From contig CATKHW010000375.1 in assembly GCA_949752795.1 (NCBI GenBank), positions 248,001-312,000 of the forward strand: DNA of 64,000 nucleotides, written 5' to 3'. Each line of letters opens with the position of its first letter. Position 1 is the stretch's first letter. Below are positions 37,232 to 49,397 of this stretch, piece after piece. The DNA is from Hyperoodon ampullatus (Eukaryota; Chordata; Mammalia; Artiodactyla; Ziphiidae). The notes under the pieces were generated by a model. It did no database searches. It saw nothing but the letters and a program-made list of their open reading frames with translations, and was not told the DNA's origin. A program made the translations under genes and the position numbers.

Positions 37232-38970
37232 GTCCCTTTCGCTGAGGACGGTGTAGGTCTTGTCTATTCCATAGTTGGTGTTTGGAACGGTACCTGGGCT
37301 TATATCAAACTCTGGTTTTATGCATCACCCCACCTCTCCTTCCCCCTTAAGCAGGTATAAGAGTGTTTTCTAAATGTGAGACACTGTTCTCTTTCCTAAC
37401 TCAGTTCAAGTGTAGCCATGTTTACAGGATCTTCATAAGTGATATCTTATGATAAGTTTCTTTTTCTGTGTGACTTATTTCACTTAGAATCATCGTACCT
37501 GAATCCACCCATTTTGCTGCTACTGGTCTTATGACATTGATTTCATGGCTGAGGGATATTCCATCGTACGTAAGTACCACAATTTTTTGAACTATGTTTA
37601 TATTTTCTGGGATACTTAAGGTGTACCCAAGTTGAGGTCCTTGTATGCAGTGCAGCCCTAAATTTTGGGGTGGCTCTGTCTTATTGATTTTCAGTTTTCC
37701 CAAGGTATATTCCCTAGACTGGTAGTGCCCTTGGCTCTGTAGCTCTGTTCTTTACTTGTTTTAGGGAACAGAATGCACTCCTCCAGAGAGGCAGTTGGCA
37801 ATTTACATCCCGCCCATCAGCATAACAAGGCTCCCTGTTCTCCAGGGCCTGTCTTGCCTTTCTTGTTCTTACACATTTTGTGGATGTCCCTTTTGACCGG
37901 TGGGAAGTGATACTTCTTTGTAGTGCAGATTTGCATTGCCCGCTTGCTTGCTTGGCCAATAAGGGCGTATGCGTTTTCTCCTGAATATATTCAGGAGAAA
38001 ACGCATACGCCCTTTTTGGCCAAGTGCATCATTGTCGAAGTTGTGCCCCTCTTCCTGTGCTTTAAAGGCGATTCCAACATACCTCTTGAAATCTGTTTCC
38101 TGCTATTCTGCCTCGCTTTCAAGTCCGCCTCGTTGCCTTCCCTCAACAGATTTTTGGACGATAGTTGTCCTTTATTACTCGGCCAGTTTGTGAATTGCTG
38201 TGCCCCTGAGCTCCATTTTTCAACTCGTTTTTGGTGAGCTGACCGCAAGTCCAAAATTTTGGTTCAGGACCTATACTGGTTCCCGGTGGGTGGCTGAGAA
38301 TTTGGTTAATTCTTCTTCCTGCCAGGAAATTACAGTGATATGTGCCCGTCCAAATGCCTAACAGCTACTCTCTCATTGGTTCTCACTCTTCCCTTTCATC
38401 CTCTGCCAAATTGGCAACCTGTGCGAACCAAGAGGTTAAAGGGGCTGTCTCTCCAAGTTGGGAGGTTGATAGTAAAGCAGACGGAAAGTCAAACCGGATC
38501 ACCAGGAGAGGGACTATGCGTTGAGTTTTAGAAAACTTTCGTATTCACAGTGTGTCCGTTCTCTAGGTTTCCCGCACATGTTATAGCTGTAGTAATATTC
38601 CCTTCAACCTGGAGAGTTCGGACCCATGGAATGGGTGCCATGCATTATTGCTTTAAAGGGTCTGCATTTGCTCACCCAATCTCACCAATCCTCTCAGTCC
38701 CAAGTGTCGCTCCTTATGCCACATCCAGCTGTCGTTGTAGATAGGGTCATTCTAGCCTTCATCAGAGACCCTGAAGGAATTGTAAAGAATTTCCCAGTTT
38801 TTTTGTTTTGTTTTTGAAATTCCTTTTTATAGTGGGTTTGAGCTGATTCTCGCTGCCATGTTTATGCCAGTCTAGACACACTTGATTCCCTTACGGAGAC
38901 ATATCAATACATAGGTTTTAAGATTCTTACTAGTCAGATATTTTCCTCTGCGGGAAATATGGGGTTTTGA
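37232..38970 (+). repeat. Array 2 unit 12 (core, dimer member)
   Basis: Shares with unit 14, two units away, the variant CCAACATACC; both are preceded by CTTATGGAGAC. Confidence 0.94.
37951..38024. repeat. 74-bp palindrome, unit 12
   Basis: One left-arm change (CCAATAAGG). Confidence 0.86.
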
Positions 38971-40708
38971 GTCCCTTTCGCTGAGGACCGTGTAGGTCTT
39001 GTCTATTCCATAGTTGGTTTTTGGAACGGTACCTGTGCTTATATCAAACTCTGGTTTTATGCATCACCCCACCTCTCCTTCCCCCTTAAGCAGGTATAAG
39101 AGTGTTTTCTAAATGTGAGACACTGTTCTCTTTCCTAACTCAGTTCAAGTGTAGCCATGTTTACAGGATCCTCATAAGTGATATCTTATGATAAGTTTCT
39201 TTTTCTGTGTGACTTATTTCACTTAGAATCATCGTACCTGAATCCACCCATTTTGCTGCTACTGGTCTTATGACATTGATTTCATGGCTGAGGGATATTC
39301 CATCGTACGTAAGTACCACAATTGTTTGAACCATGTTTATATTTTCTGGGATACTTAAGGTGTACCCAAGTTGAGGTCCTTGTAAGCAGTGCAGCCCTAA
39401 ATTTTGGGGTGGCTCTGTCTTATTGATTTTCAGTTTTCCCAAGGTATATTCCCTAGACTGGTAGTGCCCTTGGCTCTGTAGCTCTGTTCTTTACTTTTTT
39501 AGGGAACAGAATGCACTCCTCCAGAGAGGCAGTTGGCAATTTACATCCCGCCCATCAGCATAACAAGGCTCCCTGTTCTCCAGGGCCTGTCTTGCCTTTC
39601 TTGTTCTTACACATTTTGTGGATGTCCCTTTTGACCGGTGGGAAGTGATACTTCTTTGTAGTGCAGATTTGCATTGCCCGCTTGCTTGCTTGGCCAAAAA
39701 GGGCGTATGCGTTTTCTCCTGAATATATTCAGGAGAAAATGCATACGCCCTTTTTGGCCAAGTGCATCATTGTCGAAGTTGTGCCCCTCTTCCTGTGCTT
39801 TAAAGGCGATTCCAATGTACCTCTTGAAATCTGTTTCCTGCTATTCTGCCTCGCTTTCAAGTCCGCCTCGTTGCCTTCCCTCAACAGATTTTTGGACGAT
39901 AGTTGTCCTTTATTACTCGGCCAGTTTGTGAATGGCTGTGCCCCTGAGCTCCATTTTTCAACTCGTTTTTGGTGAGCTGACCGCAAGTCCAAAATTTTGG
40001 CTCAGGACCTATACTGGTTCCCGGTGGGTGGCTGAGAATTTGGTTAATTCTTCTTCCTGCCGGGAAATTACAGTGATATGTGCCCGTCCAAATGCCTAAC
40101 AGCTACTCTCTCATTGGTTCTCCCTCTTCCCTTTCATCCTCTGCCAAATTGGCAACCTGTGCGAACCAAGAGGTTAAAGGGGCTGTCTCTCCAAGTTGGG
40201 AGGTTGATAGTAAAGCATACGGAAAGTCAAACCGGAGCACCAGGAGAGGGACTATTCGTTGAGTTTTAGAAACCTTTCGTATTCCCAGTGTGTCCGTTCT
40301 CTAGGTTTCCCGCACATGTTATAGCTGTAGTAATATTCCCTTCAACCTGGAGAGTTCGGACCCATGGAATGGGTGCCATGCATTATTGCTTTAAAGGGTC
40401 TGCATTTGCTCACCCAATCTCACCAATCGTCTCAGTCCCAAGTGTCCCTCCTTATGCCACATCCAGCTGTCGTTGTAGATAGGGTCATTCCAGCTTTCAT
40501 CAGAGACCCTGAAGGAATTGTAAAGAATTTCCCAGTTTTTTTGTTTTGTTTTCGAAATTCCTTTTTATAGTGGGTTTTAGCTGATTCTCGCTGCCATGTT
40601 TATGCCAGTCTAGACACACTTGATTCCCTTATGGAGACATATCAATACATAGGTTTTAAGATTCTTACTAGTCAGATATTTTCCTCTGCGGGAAATATGG
40701 GGTTTTGA
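38971..40708 (+). repeat. Array 2 unit 13 (core, dimer member)
   Basis: Shares with unit 15 CACAATTGTTTGAACC, TGTAAGCAGTG, AAAATGCATACGCC and TGAATGGCTGTG, which neighbouring units 12 and 14 lack. Confidence 0.94.
39689..39762. repeat. 74-bp palindrome, unit 13
   Basis: One right-arm change (AAAATGCAT), shared with unit 15. Confidence 0.86.
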
Positions 40709-42447
40709 GTCCCTTTCGCTGAGGACGGTGTAGGTCTTGTCTATTCCATAGTTGGTTTTTGGAACGGTACCTGTGCTTATATCAAACTCTGGTTTTATGC
40801 ATCACCCCACCTCTCCTTCCCCCTTAAGCAGGTATAAGAGTGTTTTCTAAATGTGAGACACTGTTCTCTTTCCTAACTCAGTTCAAGTGTAGCCATGTTT
40901 ACAGGATCCTCATAAGTGATATCTTATGATAAGTTTCTTTTTCTGTGTGACTTATTTCACTTAGAATCATCGTACCTGAATCCACCCATTTTGCTGCTAC
41001 TGGTCTTATGACATTGATTTCATGGCTGAGGGATATTCCATCGTACGTAAGTACCACAATTTTTTGAACCATGTTTATATTTTCTGGGATACTTAAGGTG
41101 TATCCAAGTTGAGGTCCTTGTATGCAGTGCAGCCCTAAATTTTGGGGTGGCTCTGTCTTATTGATTTTCAGTTTTCCCAAGGTATATTCCCTAGACTGGT
41201 AGTGCCCTTGGCTGTGTAGCTCTGTTCTTTACTTGTTTTAGGGAACAGAATGCACTCCTCCAGAGAGGCAGTTGGCAATTTATATCCCGCCCATCAGCAT
41301 AACAAGGCTCCCAGTTCTCCAGGGCCTGTCTTGCCTTTCTTGTTCTTACATATTTTGTGGATGTCCCTTTTGACCGGTGGGAAGTCATACTTCTTTGTAC
41401 TGCAGATTTGCATTGCCCGCTTGCTTGCTTGGCCAAAAAGGGCGTATGCATTTTCTCCTGAATATATTCAGGAGAAAACGCATACGCCCTTTTTGGCCAA
41501 GTGCATCATTGTCGAAGTTGTGCCCCTCTTCCTGTGCTTTAAAGGCGATTCCAACATACCTCTTGAAATCTGTTTCCTGCTATTCTGCCTCGCTTTCAAG
41601 TCCGCCTCGTTGCCTTCCCTCAACAGATTTTTGGACGATAGTTGTCCTTTATTACTCGGCCAGTTTGTGAATTGCTGTGCCCCTGAGCTCCATTTTTCAA
41701 CTCGTTTTTGGTGAGCTGACCGCAAGTCCAATATTTTGGTTCATGACCTATACTGGTTCCCTGTGTGTGGCTGAGAATTTGGTTAATTCTTCTTCCTGCC
41801 GGGAAATTACAGTGATATGTGCCCGTCCAAATGCCTAACAGCTACTCTCTCATTGGTTCTCCCTCTTCCCTTTCATCCTCTGCCAAATTGGCAACCTGTG
41901 CGAACCAAGAGGTAAAAGGGGCTGTCTCTCCAAGTTGGGAGGTTGATAGTAAAGCAGACGGAAAGTCAAACCGGAGCACCAGGAGAGGGACTATGCGTTG
42001 AGTTTTAGAAACCTTTCGTATTCACAGTGTGTCCGTTCTCTAGGTTTCCCGCACATGTTATAGCTGTAGTAATATTCCCTTCAACCTGGAGAGTTCGGAC
42101 CCATGGAATGGGTGCCATGCATTATTGCTTTAAAGGGTCTGCATTTGCTCACCCAATCTCACCAATCGTCTCAGTCCCAAGTGTCCCTCCTTATGCCACA
42201 TCCAGCTGTCGTTGTAGATAGGGTCATTCCAGCCTTCATCAGAGACCCTGAAGGAATTGTAAAGAATTTCCCAGTTTTTTTGTTTTGTTTTTGAAATTCC
42301 TTTTTATAGTGGGTTTGAGCTGATTCTCGCTGCCATGTTTATGCCAGTCTAGACACACTTGATTCCCTTACGGAGACATATCAATACATAGGTTTTAAGA
42401 TTCTTACTAGTCAGATATTTTCCTCTGCGGGAAATATGGGGTTTTGA
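40709..42447 (+). repeat. Array 2 unit 14 (core, dimer member)
   Basis: Pairs with unit 12. Has extra private changes around 41380-41405 and 41745-41770. Confidence 0.94.
41428..41501. repeat. 74-bp palindrome, unit 14
   Basis: One left-arm change (TATGCATTTT). Confidence 0.86.
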
Positions 42448-44184
42448 GTCCCTTTCGCTGAGGACGGTGTAGGTCTTGTCTATTCCATAGTTGGTTTTTG
42501 GAACGGTACCTGTGCTTATATCAAACTCTGGTTTTATGCATCACCCCACCTCTCCTTCCCCCTTAAGCAGGTATAAGAGTGTTTTCTAAATGTGAGACAC
42601 TGTTCTCTTTCCTAACTCAGTTCAAGTGTAGCCATGTTTACAGGATCCTCATAAGTGATATCTTATGATAAGTTACTTTTTCTGTGTGACTTATTTCACT
42701 TAGAATCATCGTACCTGAATCCACCCATTTTGCTGCTACTGGTCTTATGACATTGATTTCATGGCTGAGGGATATTCCATCGTACGTAAGTACCACAATT
42801 GTTTGAACCATGTTTATATTTTCTGGGATACTTAAGGTGTACCCAAGTTGAGGTCCTTGTAAGCAGTGCAGCCCTAAATTTTGGGGTGGCTCTGTCTTAT
42901 TGATTTTCAGTTTTCCCAAGGTATATTCCCTAGACTGGTAGTGCCCTTGGCTCTGTAGCTCTGTTCTTTACATGTTTTAGGGAACAGAATGCACTCCTCC
43001 AGAGAGGCAGTTGGCAATTTACATCCCGCCCATCAGCATAACAAGGCTCCCTGTTCTCCAGGGCCTGTCTTGCCTTTCTTGTTCTTACACATTTTGTGGA
43101 TGTCCCTTTTGACCGGTGGGAAGTGATACTTCTTTGTAGTGCAGATCTGCATTGCCCGCTTGCTTGCTTGGCCAAAAAGGGCGTATGCGTTTTCTCCTGA
43201 ATATATTCAGGAGAAAATGCATACGCCCTTTTTGGCCAAGTGCATCATTGTCGAAGTTGTGCCCCTCTTCCTGTGCTTTAAAGGCGATTGCAACGTACCT
43301 CTTGAAATCTGTTTCCTGCTATTCTGCCTCGCTTTCAAGTCCGCCTCGTTGCCTTCCCTCAACAGATTTTTGGACGATAGTTGTCCTTTATTACTCGGCC
43401 AGTTTGTGAATGGCTGTGCCCCTGAGCTCCATTTTTGAACTCGTTTTTGTGAGCTGACCGCAAGTCCAAAATTTTGGTTCATGACCTATGCTGGTTCCCG
43501 GTGTGGGGCTGAGACTTTGGTTAATTCTTCTTCCTGCAGGGGAATTACAGTGATATGTGCCCTTCCAAATGCCTAACAGCTACTCTCTCATTGGTTCTCC
43601 CTATTCCCTTTCATCCTCTGCCAAACTGGCAACCTTTGTGAACCAGGAGGTTAAAGGGTCTTTCTCTCCAAGTTGGGAGGTTGATAGTAAAGCAGATGGA
43701 AAGTCAAACCAGAGCACCAGGAGAGGGACTATTCGTTGAGTTTTAGAATCCTTTCGTATTCACAGTGTGTCCGTTCTCTAGGTTTCCCGTACATGTTATA
43801 ACTGTAGTAATATTCTCTTCAACCTGGAGAGTTGGGACCCATGGAATGGTTGCCAGGCATTATTGCTTTAAAGGGTCTGCATTTGCTCACCAATCTCACC
43901 AATCCTCTCAGTCCCAATTATCCAGCCTTATGCCACATCCAGCTGTCGTTGTAGATAGGGTCATTCCAGGTTTCATCAGAGACCCTGAAGGAATTGTAAA
44001 GAATTTCCCAGTTTTTTTGTTTTGTTTTTGAAATTCCTTTTTATAGTGGGTTTGAGCTGATTCTCGCTGCCATGTTTATGTCAGTCTAGACACACTTGTT
44101 TCCCTTACGGAGACATACCAATACATAGGTTTTAAGATTCTTACTAGTCAGATATATTCCTCTGCGGGAAATAAGGGATTTTGA
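42448..44184 (+). repeat. Array 2 unit 15 (chimeric: core left, flank type right)
   Basis: The left part to about 43430 matches core unit 13. From about 43433 on it carries flank-type variants (GTACATGTTATAACTG, GAGTTGGGACCC, GTCCAGCC), so the edge of the homogenised core falls inside this unit. Confidence 0.92.
43167..43240. repeat. 74-bp palindrome, unit 15
   Basis: One right-arm change (AAAATGCAT), shared with unit 13. Confidence 0.86.
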
Positions 44185-45922
44185 GTCCCTTTCACTGAGG
44201 AAGGTGTAGGTCTTGTCTATTCCATAGTTGGTTTTTGGAACGGTACCTGTGCTTATATCAAACTCTGGTTTTATGCATCACCCCACCTCTCCTTCCCCCT
44301 TAAGCAGGCATAAGAGTGTTTTCTAAATGTGAGACACTGTTCTCTTTCCTAACTCAGTTCAATTGTAGCCATGTTTACAGGATCTTCATAGGTGATATAT
44401 TATGATAAGTTTCTTTTTCTGTGTGACTTATTTCACTTAGAATCATCGTACCTGAATCCACCCATTTTGCTGCTACTGGTCTTATGACATTGATTTCATG
44501 GCTGAGGGATATTCCATCGTTCGTAAGTACCACAAATTTTTGAACCATTTTTATATTTCCTGGGATATTTAAGGTGTACCCAAGTTGAGGTTTTTGTAAG
44601 CAGTGCAGCCGTAAATTTTGCGGTGGCTCTGGCTTATTGATTTTCAGTTTTCCCAAGGTATATTCCCTAGATTGGATGTGCCCTTGGCACTGTAGCTCTG
44701 TTGTTTACTTGTTTTAGGGAACATAGTGCACTCCTCCAGAGAGGCAGTTGGCAATTTACATCCCGCCCATCAGCATAACAAGGCTCCCTGTTCTCCAGGG
44801 CCTGTCTTGCCTTTCTGGTTTTTACACATTTTGCGGATGTCCCTTTTGACCTTTGGGAAGTGATACTTCATTGTATTGCAGATTTGCTTTGCCCGCTTGC
44901 TTGGTTTGCCAAAAAGGGCGTATGTGTTTTCTCCTGAATATATTCAGGAGAAAGCGCATACACCCTTTTTGGCCAAGTGCATCATTGTCGAAGTTGTGCC
45001 CCTCTTCCTGTGCTGTAAAGGCGATTCCAACATACCTCTTGAAATCTGTTTCCTGCTATTCTGCCTCGATTTCAACTCCGCCTCGTTGCCTTCCCTCAAC
45101 AGATTTTTGGATGATAGTTGTCCTTTATTACTCTTCCAGTTTGTGAATTGCTGTGCCCTGAGCCCCAGTTTTCAACTCATTTTTTGTGTGCTGACCGCAA
45201 GTCCAAAATTTTGGTTCAGGACCTCTACTTTTTACCCGTTAGAGGCTGAGACTTTGGTTAGTTCTTCTTCCTCCCGTGAAATTAGAGTGACATGTGCCCG
45301 TCTAAATGCCTAACAGCTACTCTGTCATTGGTTCTCCCCCTTTCCTTTCATCCTCTGCCAAATTGGCAACGTGTGTGTACCAGGAGGTTAAAAGTGGTGT
45401 CTCTCCAAGTTGGGAGATTGATAGTAAAGTAGTTGGAAAGTCAAACCGGAACACCAGGAGAGGGACTATTCGTTGAGGTTTAGAAACCTTTTGTATTCAC
45501 AGTGTGTCCATTCTCTAGGTTTCCTGTACATGTTATAGCTGTATTAATATTCCCTTCAACCCGCAGAGTTGGGACCCATGGAATGGGTGCCATGCATTAT
45601 TGGTTTACAAGGTCTGCATTTGCTCACCCAATCTCACCAATCCTCTCAGTCCCAAGTGTCCAGCCTTATGCCACATCCAGCTGTCGTTGTAGATAGGGTC
45701 ATTCCAGGTTTCATCAGAGACCCTGAAGGAATTGTAAAGAATTTCCCTGTTTTTTTGTTTTGTTTGTGAAATTCCATTTGATAGTGGGTTTCAGCTGATT
45801 CTCGCTGCCGAGTTTATGCCAGTCTAGACACACTTGATTCCCTTACAGAGACATATCAATACATAGGTTTTAAGATTCTTACTAGTCAGATATATTCTTC
45901 TGCGGGAAATATGGGCTTTTCA
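44185..45922 (+). repeat. Array 2 unit 16
   Basis: Flank type; has the CTGTGCCCTGAGCCCC one-base deletion shared with units 17, 18 and 20. Confidence 0.92.
44904..44977. repeat. 74-bp palindrome, unit 16
   Basis: About five changes, including TTTGCC at the left end. Confidence 0.78.
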
Positions 45923-47658
45923 GTCCCTTTCACTGAGGAATGTGTAGGTCTTGTCTATTCCATAGTTGGTTTTCGGAACGGTAGGTGTGCTTATATGAAA
46001 CTCTGGTTTTATGCATCACCCCACCTCTCCTTCCCCCTTAAGCAGGCATAAGAGTGTTTTCCAAATGTGAGACTCTGTTCTCTTTCCTAGCTAAGTTCAA
46101 GTGTAGCCATGTTTACAGGTTCTTCATAAGTGATATCTTATGATAAATTTCTTTTTCTGTGTGTCTTATTTCACTTAGAATCATCATAACAGAATCCACT
46201 CATTTTGTTGCTACTGGTCTTATGACATTGATTTCATGGCTGAGGGATATTCCATCGTACGTAAGTACCACAATTTTTTGAACCATTTTTATATTTCCTG
46301 GGATATTTAAGGTGTACCGAAGTTGAGGTTATTGTGAGCAGTGCAGCCGTAAATTTGGGGGTGGCTCTGTCTTATTGATTTTCAGTTTTCCCAAGGTATA
46401 TTCCCTAGACTGGTAGTGCCCTTGGCTCTGTAGCTCTGTTGTTTACTTGTTTTAGGGAACACAATGCACTCCTCCATAGAGGCAGTTGGCAATTTACATC
46501 CCGCCCATCAGCATAAAAAGGCTCCCTGTTCTCCAGGGCCTGTCTTGCCTTTCTGGTTTTTACACATTTTGCGGATGTCCCTTTTGACCGGTGGGAAGTG
46601 ATACTTCTTTGTAGTGCAGATTTGCATTGCCCGCTTGCTTGCTTGGCCAAAAAGGGCGTATGCGTTTTCTCCTGAATATATTCAAGAGAAAACGCATACG
46701 CCCTTTTTGGCCAAGTGCATCATTGTCGAAGTTGTTCCACTCTTCCTGTGCTTTAAAGGCGATTCCAACGTACCTCTTGAAATCTGTTTCCTGCTATTCT
46801 GCCTCGATTTCAACTCCGCCTCGTTCCCTTCCCTCAACAGATTTTTGGATGATAGTTGTCCTTTATTACTCTTCCAGTTTGTGAATTGCTGTGCCCTGAG
46901 CCCCATTTTTCAACTTATTTTTTGTGAGCTGACCGCACGTCCAAAATTTTGGTTCAGGACCTCTACTTGTTCCCCGTGGGAGGCTGAGACTTTGGTTAAT
47001 TCTTCTTCCTACCGTGAAATTAGAGTGACATATGCCCGTCTAAATGCCTAACAGCTACTCTGTCATTGGTTCTCCCCCTTTCCTTTCATCCTCTGCCAAA
47101 TTGGCAACGTGCGTGTACCAGGAGGTTAAAAGTGGTGTCTCTCCAATTTGGGAGATTGATAGTAAAGCAGTGGGAAAGTCAAACCGGAACACCAGGAGAG
47201 GGACTATTCGTTGAGTTTTAGAAACCTTTTGTATTCACAGTGTGTCCATTCTCTAGGTTTCCTGTACATGTTATAGCTGTATTAATATTGCCTTCAACCC
47301 GCAGAGTTGGGACCCATGGAATGGGTGCCATGCATTATTGGTTTACAAGGTCTGCATTTGCTCACCCAATCTCACCAATCCTCTAAGTCCCAATTGTCCA
47401 GCCTTATGCCACATCCAGCGGTCGTTGTAGATAGGGTCATTCCAGATTTCATCAGAGACCCTGAAGGAATTGTAAAGAATTTTCCTGTTTTTTTGTTTTG
47501 TTTGTGAAATTCCTTTTGATAGTGGATTTCAGCTAATTCTCGCTGCCATGTTTATGCCAGTCTAGACACTTGATTCCCTTACAGAGACATATCAATACAT
47601 AGGTTTTAAGATTCTTACTAGTCAGATATATTCTTCTGCGGGAAATATGGGGTTTTGA
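45923..47658 (+). repeat. Array 2 unit 17
   Basis: Flank type. Shares CATAACAGAATCCACTCATT with unit 19, two units on. Confidence 0.92.
46642..46715. repeat. 74-bp palindrome, unit 17
   Basis: One right-arm change (TTCAAGAG). Confidence 0.86.
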
Positions 47659-49397
47659 GTCCCTTTCACTGTGGAAGGTGTAGGTCTTGTCTATTCCATA
47701 GTTGGTTTTTGGAACGGTACCTGTGCTTATATCAAACTCTGGTTTTATGCATCACCCCACCTCTCCTTCCCCCTTAAGCAGGCATAAGAGTGTTTTCCAA
47801 ATGTGAGACTCTGTTCTCTTTCCTAGCTCAGTTCAAGTGTAGCCATGTTTACAGGATCTTCGTAAGTGATATCTTATGATAACTTGCTTTTTCTGTGTGA
47901 CTTATTTCACTTAGAATCATCGAACCTCATTCCACTCATTTTGCTGCTACTGGTCTTATGACATTGATTTCATGGCTGAGGGATATTCCATCGTACGTAA
48001 GTACCACAATTTTTTGAACCATTTTTATATTTCCTGGGATATTTAAGGTGTACCCATGTTGAGGTTCTTGTAAGCAGTGCAGCCCTAAACGTTGGGGTGG
48101 CTCTGTCTTATTGATTTTCAGTTTTCCCAAGGTATATTCCCTAGACTGGAAGTGCCCTTGGCTCTGTAGCTCTGTTGTTTACTTGTTTTAGGGAACAGAA
48201 TGCACTCCACCAGAGAGGCAGTTGGCAATTTACATCCTGCCCATCAGCATAACAATGCTCCCTGTTCTCCAGGGCCTGTCTTGCCTTTCTGGTTTTTACA
48301 CATTTTGCGGATGTCCCTTTTGACCGGTGGGAAGTGATACTTCTTTGTAGTCCAGATTTGCATTGCCTGCTTGCTTGCTTGGCCAAAAAGGTCGTATGCA
48401 TTTTCTCCTGAAAATATTCAGCAGAAAATGCAAACGCCCTTTTTCGCCAAGTGCATCATTGTCGAAGTTGTGCCCCACTTCTTGTGCTTTAAAGGCGATT
48501 CCAACATACCTCTTGAAATCTGTTTCCTGCTATTCTGCCTCGATTTCAACTCCGCCTCGATGCCTTCCCTCAACAGATTTTTGGATGATAGTTGTCCTTT
48601 ATTACTCTTCCAGTTTGTGAATTGCTGTGCCCTGAGCCCCATTTTTCAACTCATTTTTTGTGAGCTGACCGCAAGTCCAAAATTTTGGTTCAGGACCTCT
48701 ACTTGTTCCCCGTGGGTGGCTGAGACTTTGGGTAATTCTTCTTCCTCCCGTGAAATAAGAGTGACATGTGTCCGTCTAAATGCCTAACAGCTACTCTGTC
48801 ATTGGTTCTCCCCCTTTCCTTTCATCCTCTGCCAAATTGGCAACGTGTGTGTACCAGGAGGTTAAAAGTGGTGTCTCTCCAAGTTGGGAGATTGTTAGTA
48901 AAGAAGTTGGAAAGTCAAACCGGAACACCAGGAGAGGGACTATTCGTTGAGTTTTAGAAACCTTTTGTATTCACAGTGTGTCCATTCTCTAGGATTCCTG
49001 TATATGTTATAGCTGTATTAATATTCCCTTCAACCCGCAGAGTTGGGACCCATGGAATGGGTGCCATGCAGTATTGGTTTACAAGGTCTGCATTTGCTCA
49101 CCCCATCTCACCAATCCTCTCAGTCCCAAGTGTCCAGCCTTATGCCACATCCAGCGGTCGTTGTAGATAGGGTCATTCCAGGTTTCATCAGAGACCCTGA
49201 AGGAATTGTAAAGAATTTCCCTGTTTTCTTTGTTTTGTTTTTGAAATTCCTTTTGATAGTGGGTTTGAGCTGATTCTCGCTGCCATGTTTATGCCAGTCT
49301 AGAAACACTTGATTCCCTTACGGAGACATATCAATACATAGGTTTTAAGATTCTTACTAGTCAGATATATTCCTCTGCTGGAAATATGGGGTTTTGA
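47659..49397 (+). repeat. Array 2 unit 18
   Basis: Pairs with unit 20: AACGTTGGGGTGG, CACTCCACCAGAG, CATAACAATGCTCC and GCAAACGCCC or GCAAACACCC. Confidence 0.92.
48378..48451. repeat. Decayed palindrome, unit 18
   Basis: About seven changes spread over both arms and the centre. Confidence 0.75.

Noticed and set aside
41250..41714. 154-codon plus-strand reading frame in array 2 and its many shorter relatives
   Set aside because: It recurs with the repeat, runs through the antisense strand of an L1 fragment and through the palindrome, and changes length between near-identical copies by single substitutions. It shows no protein-like features.
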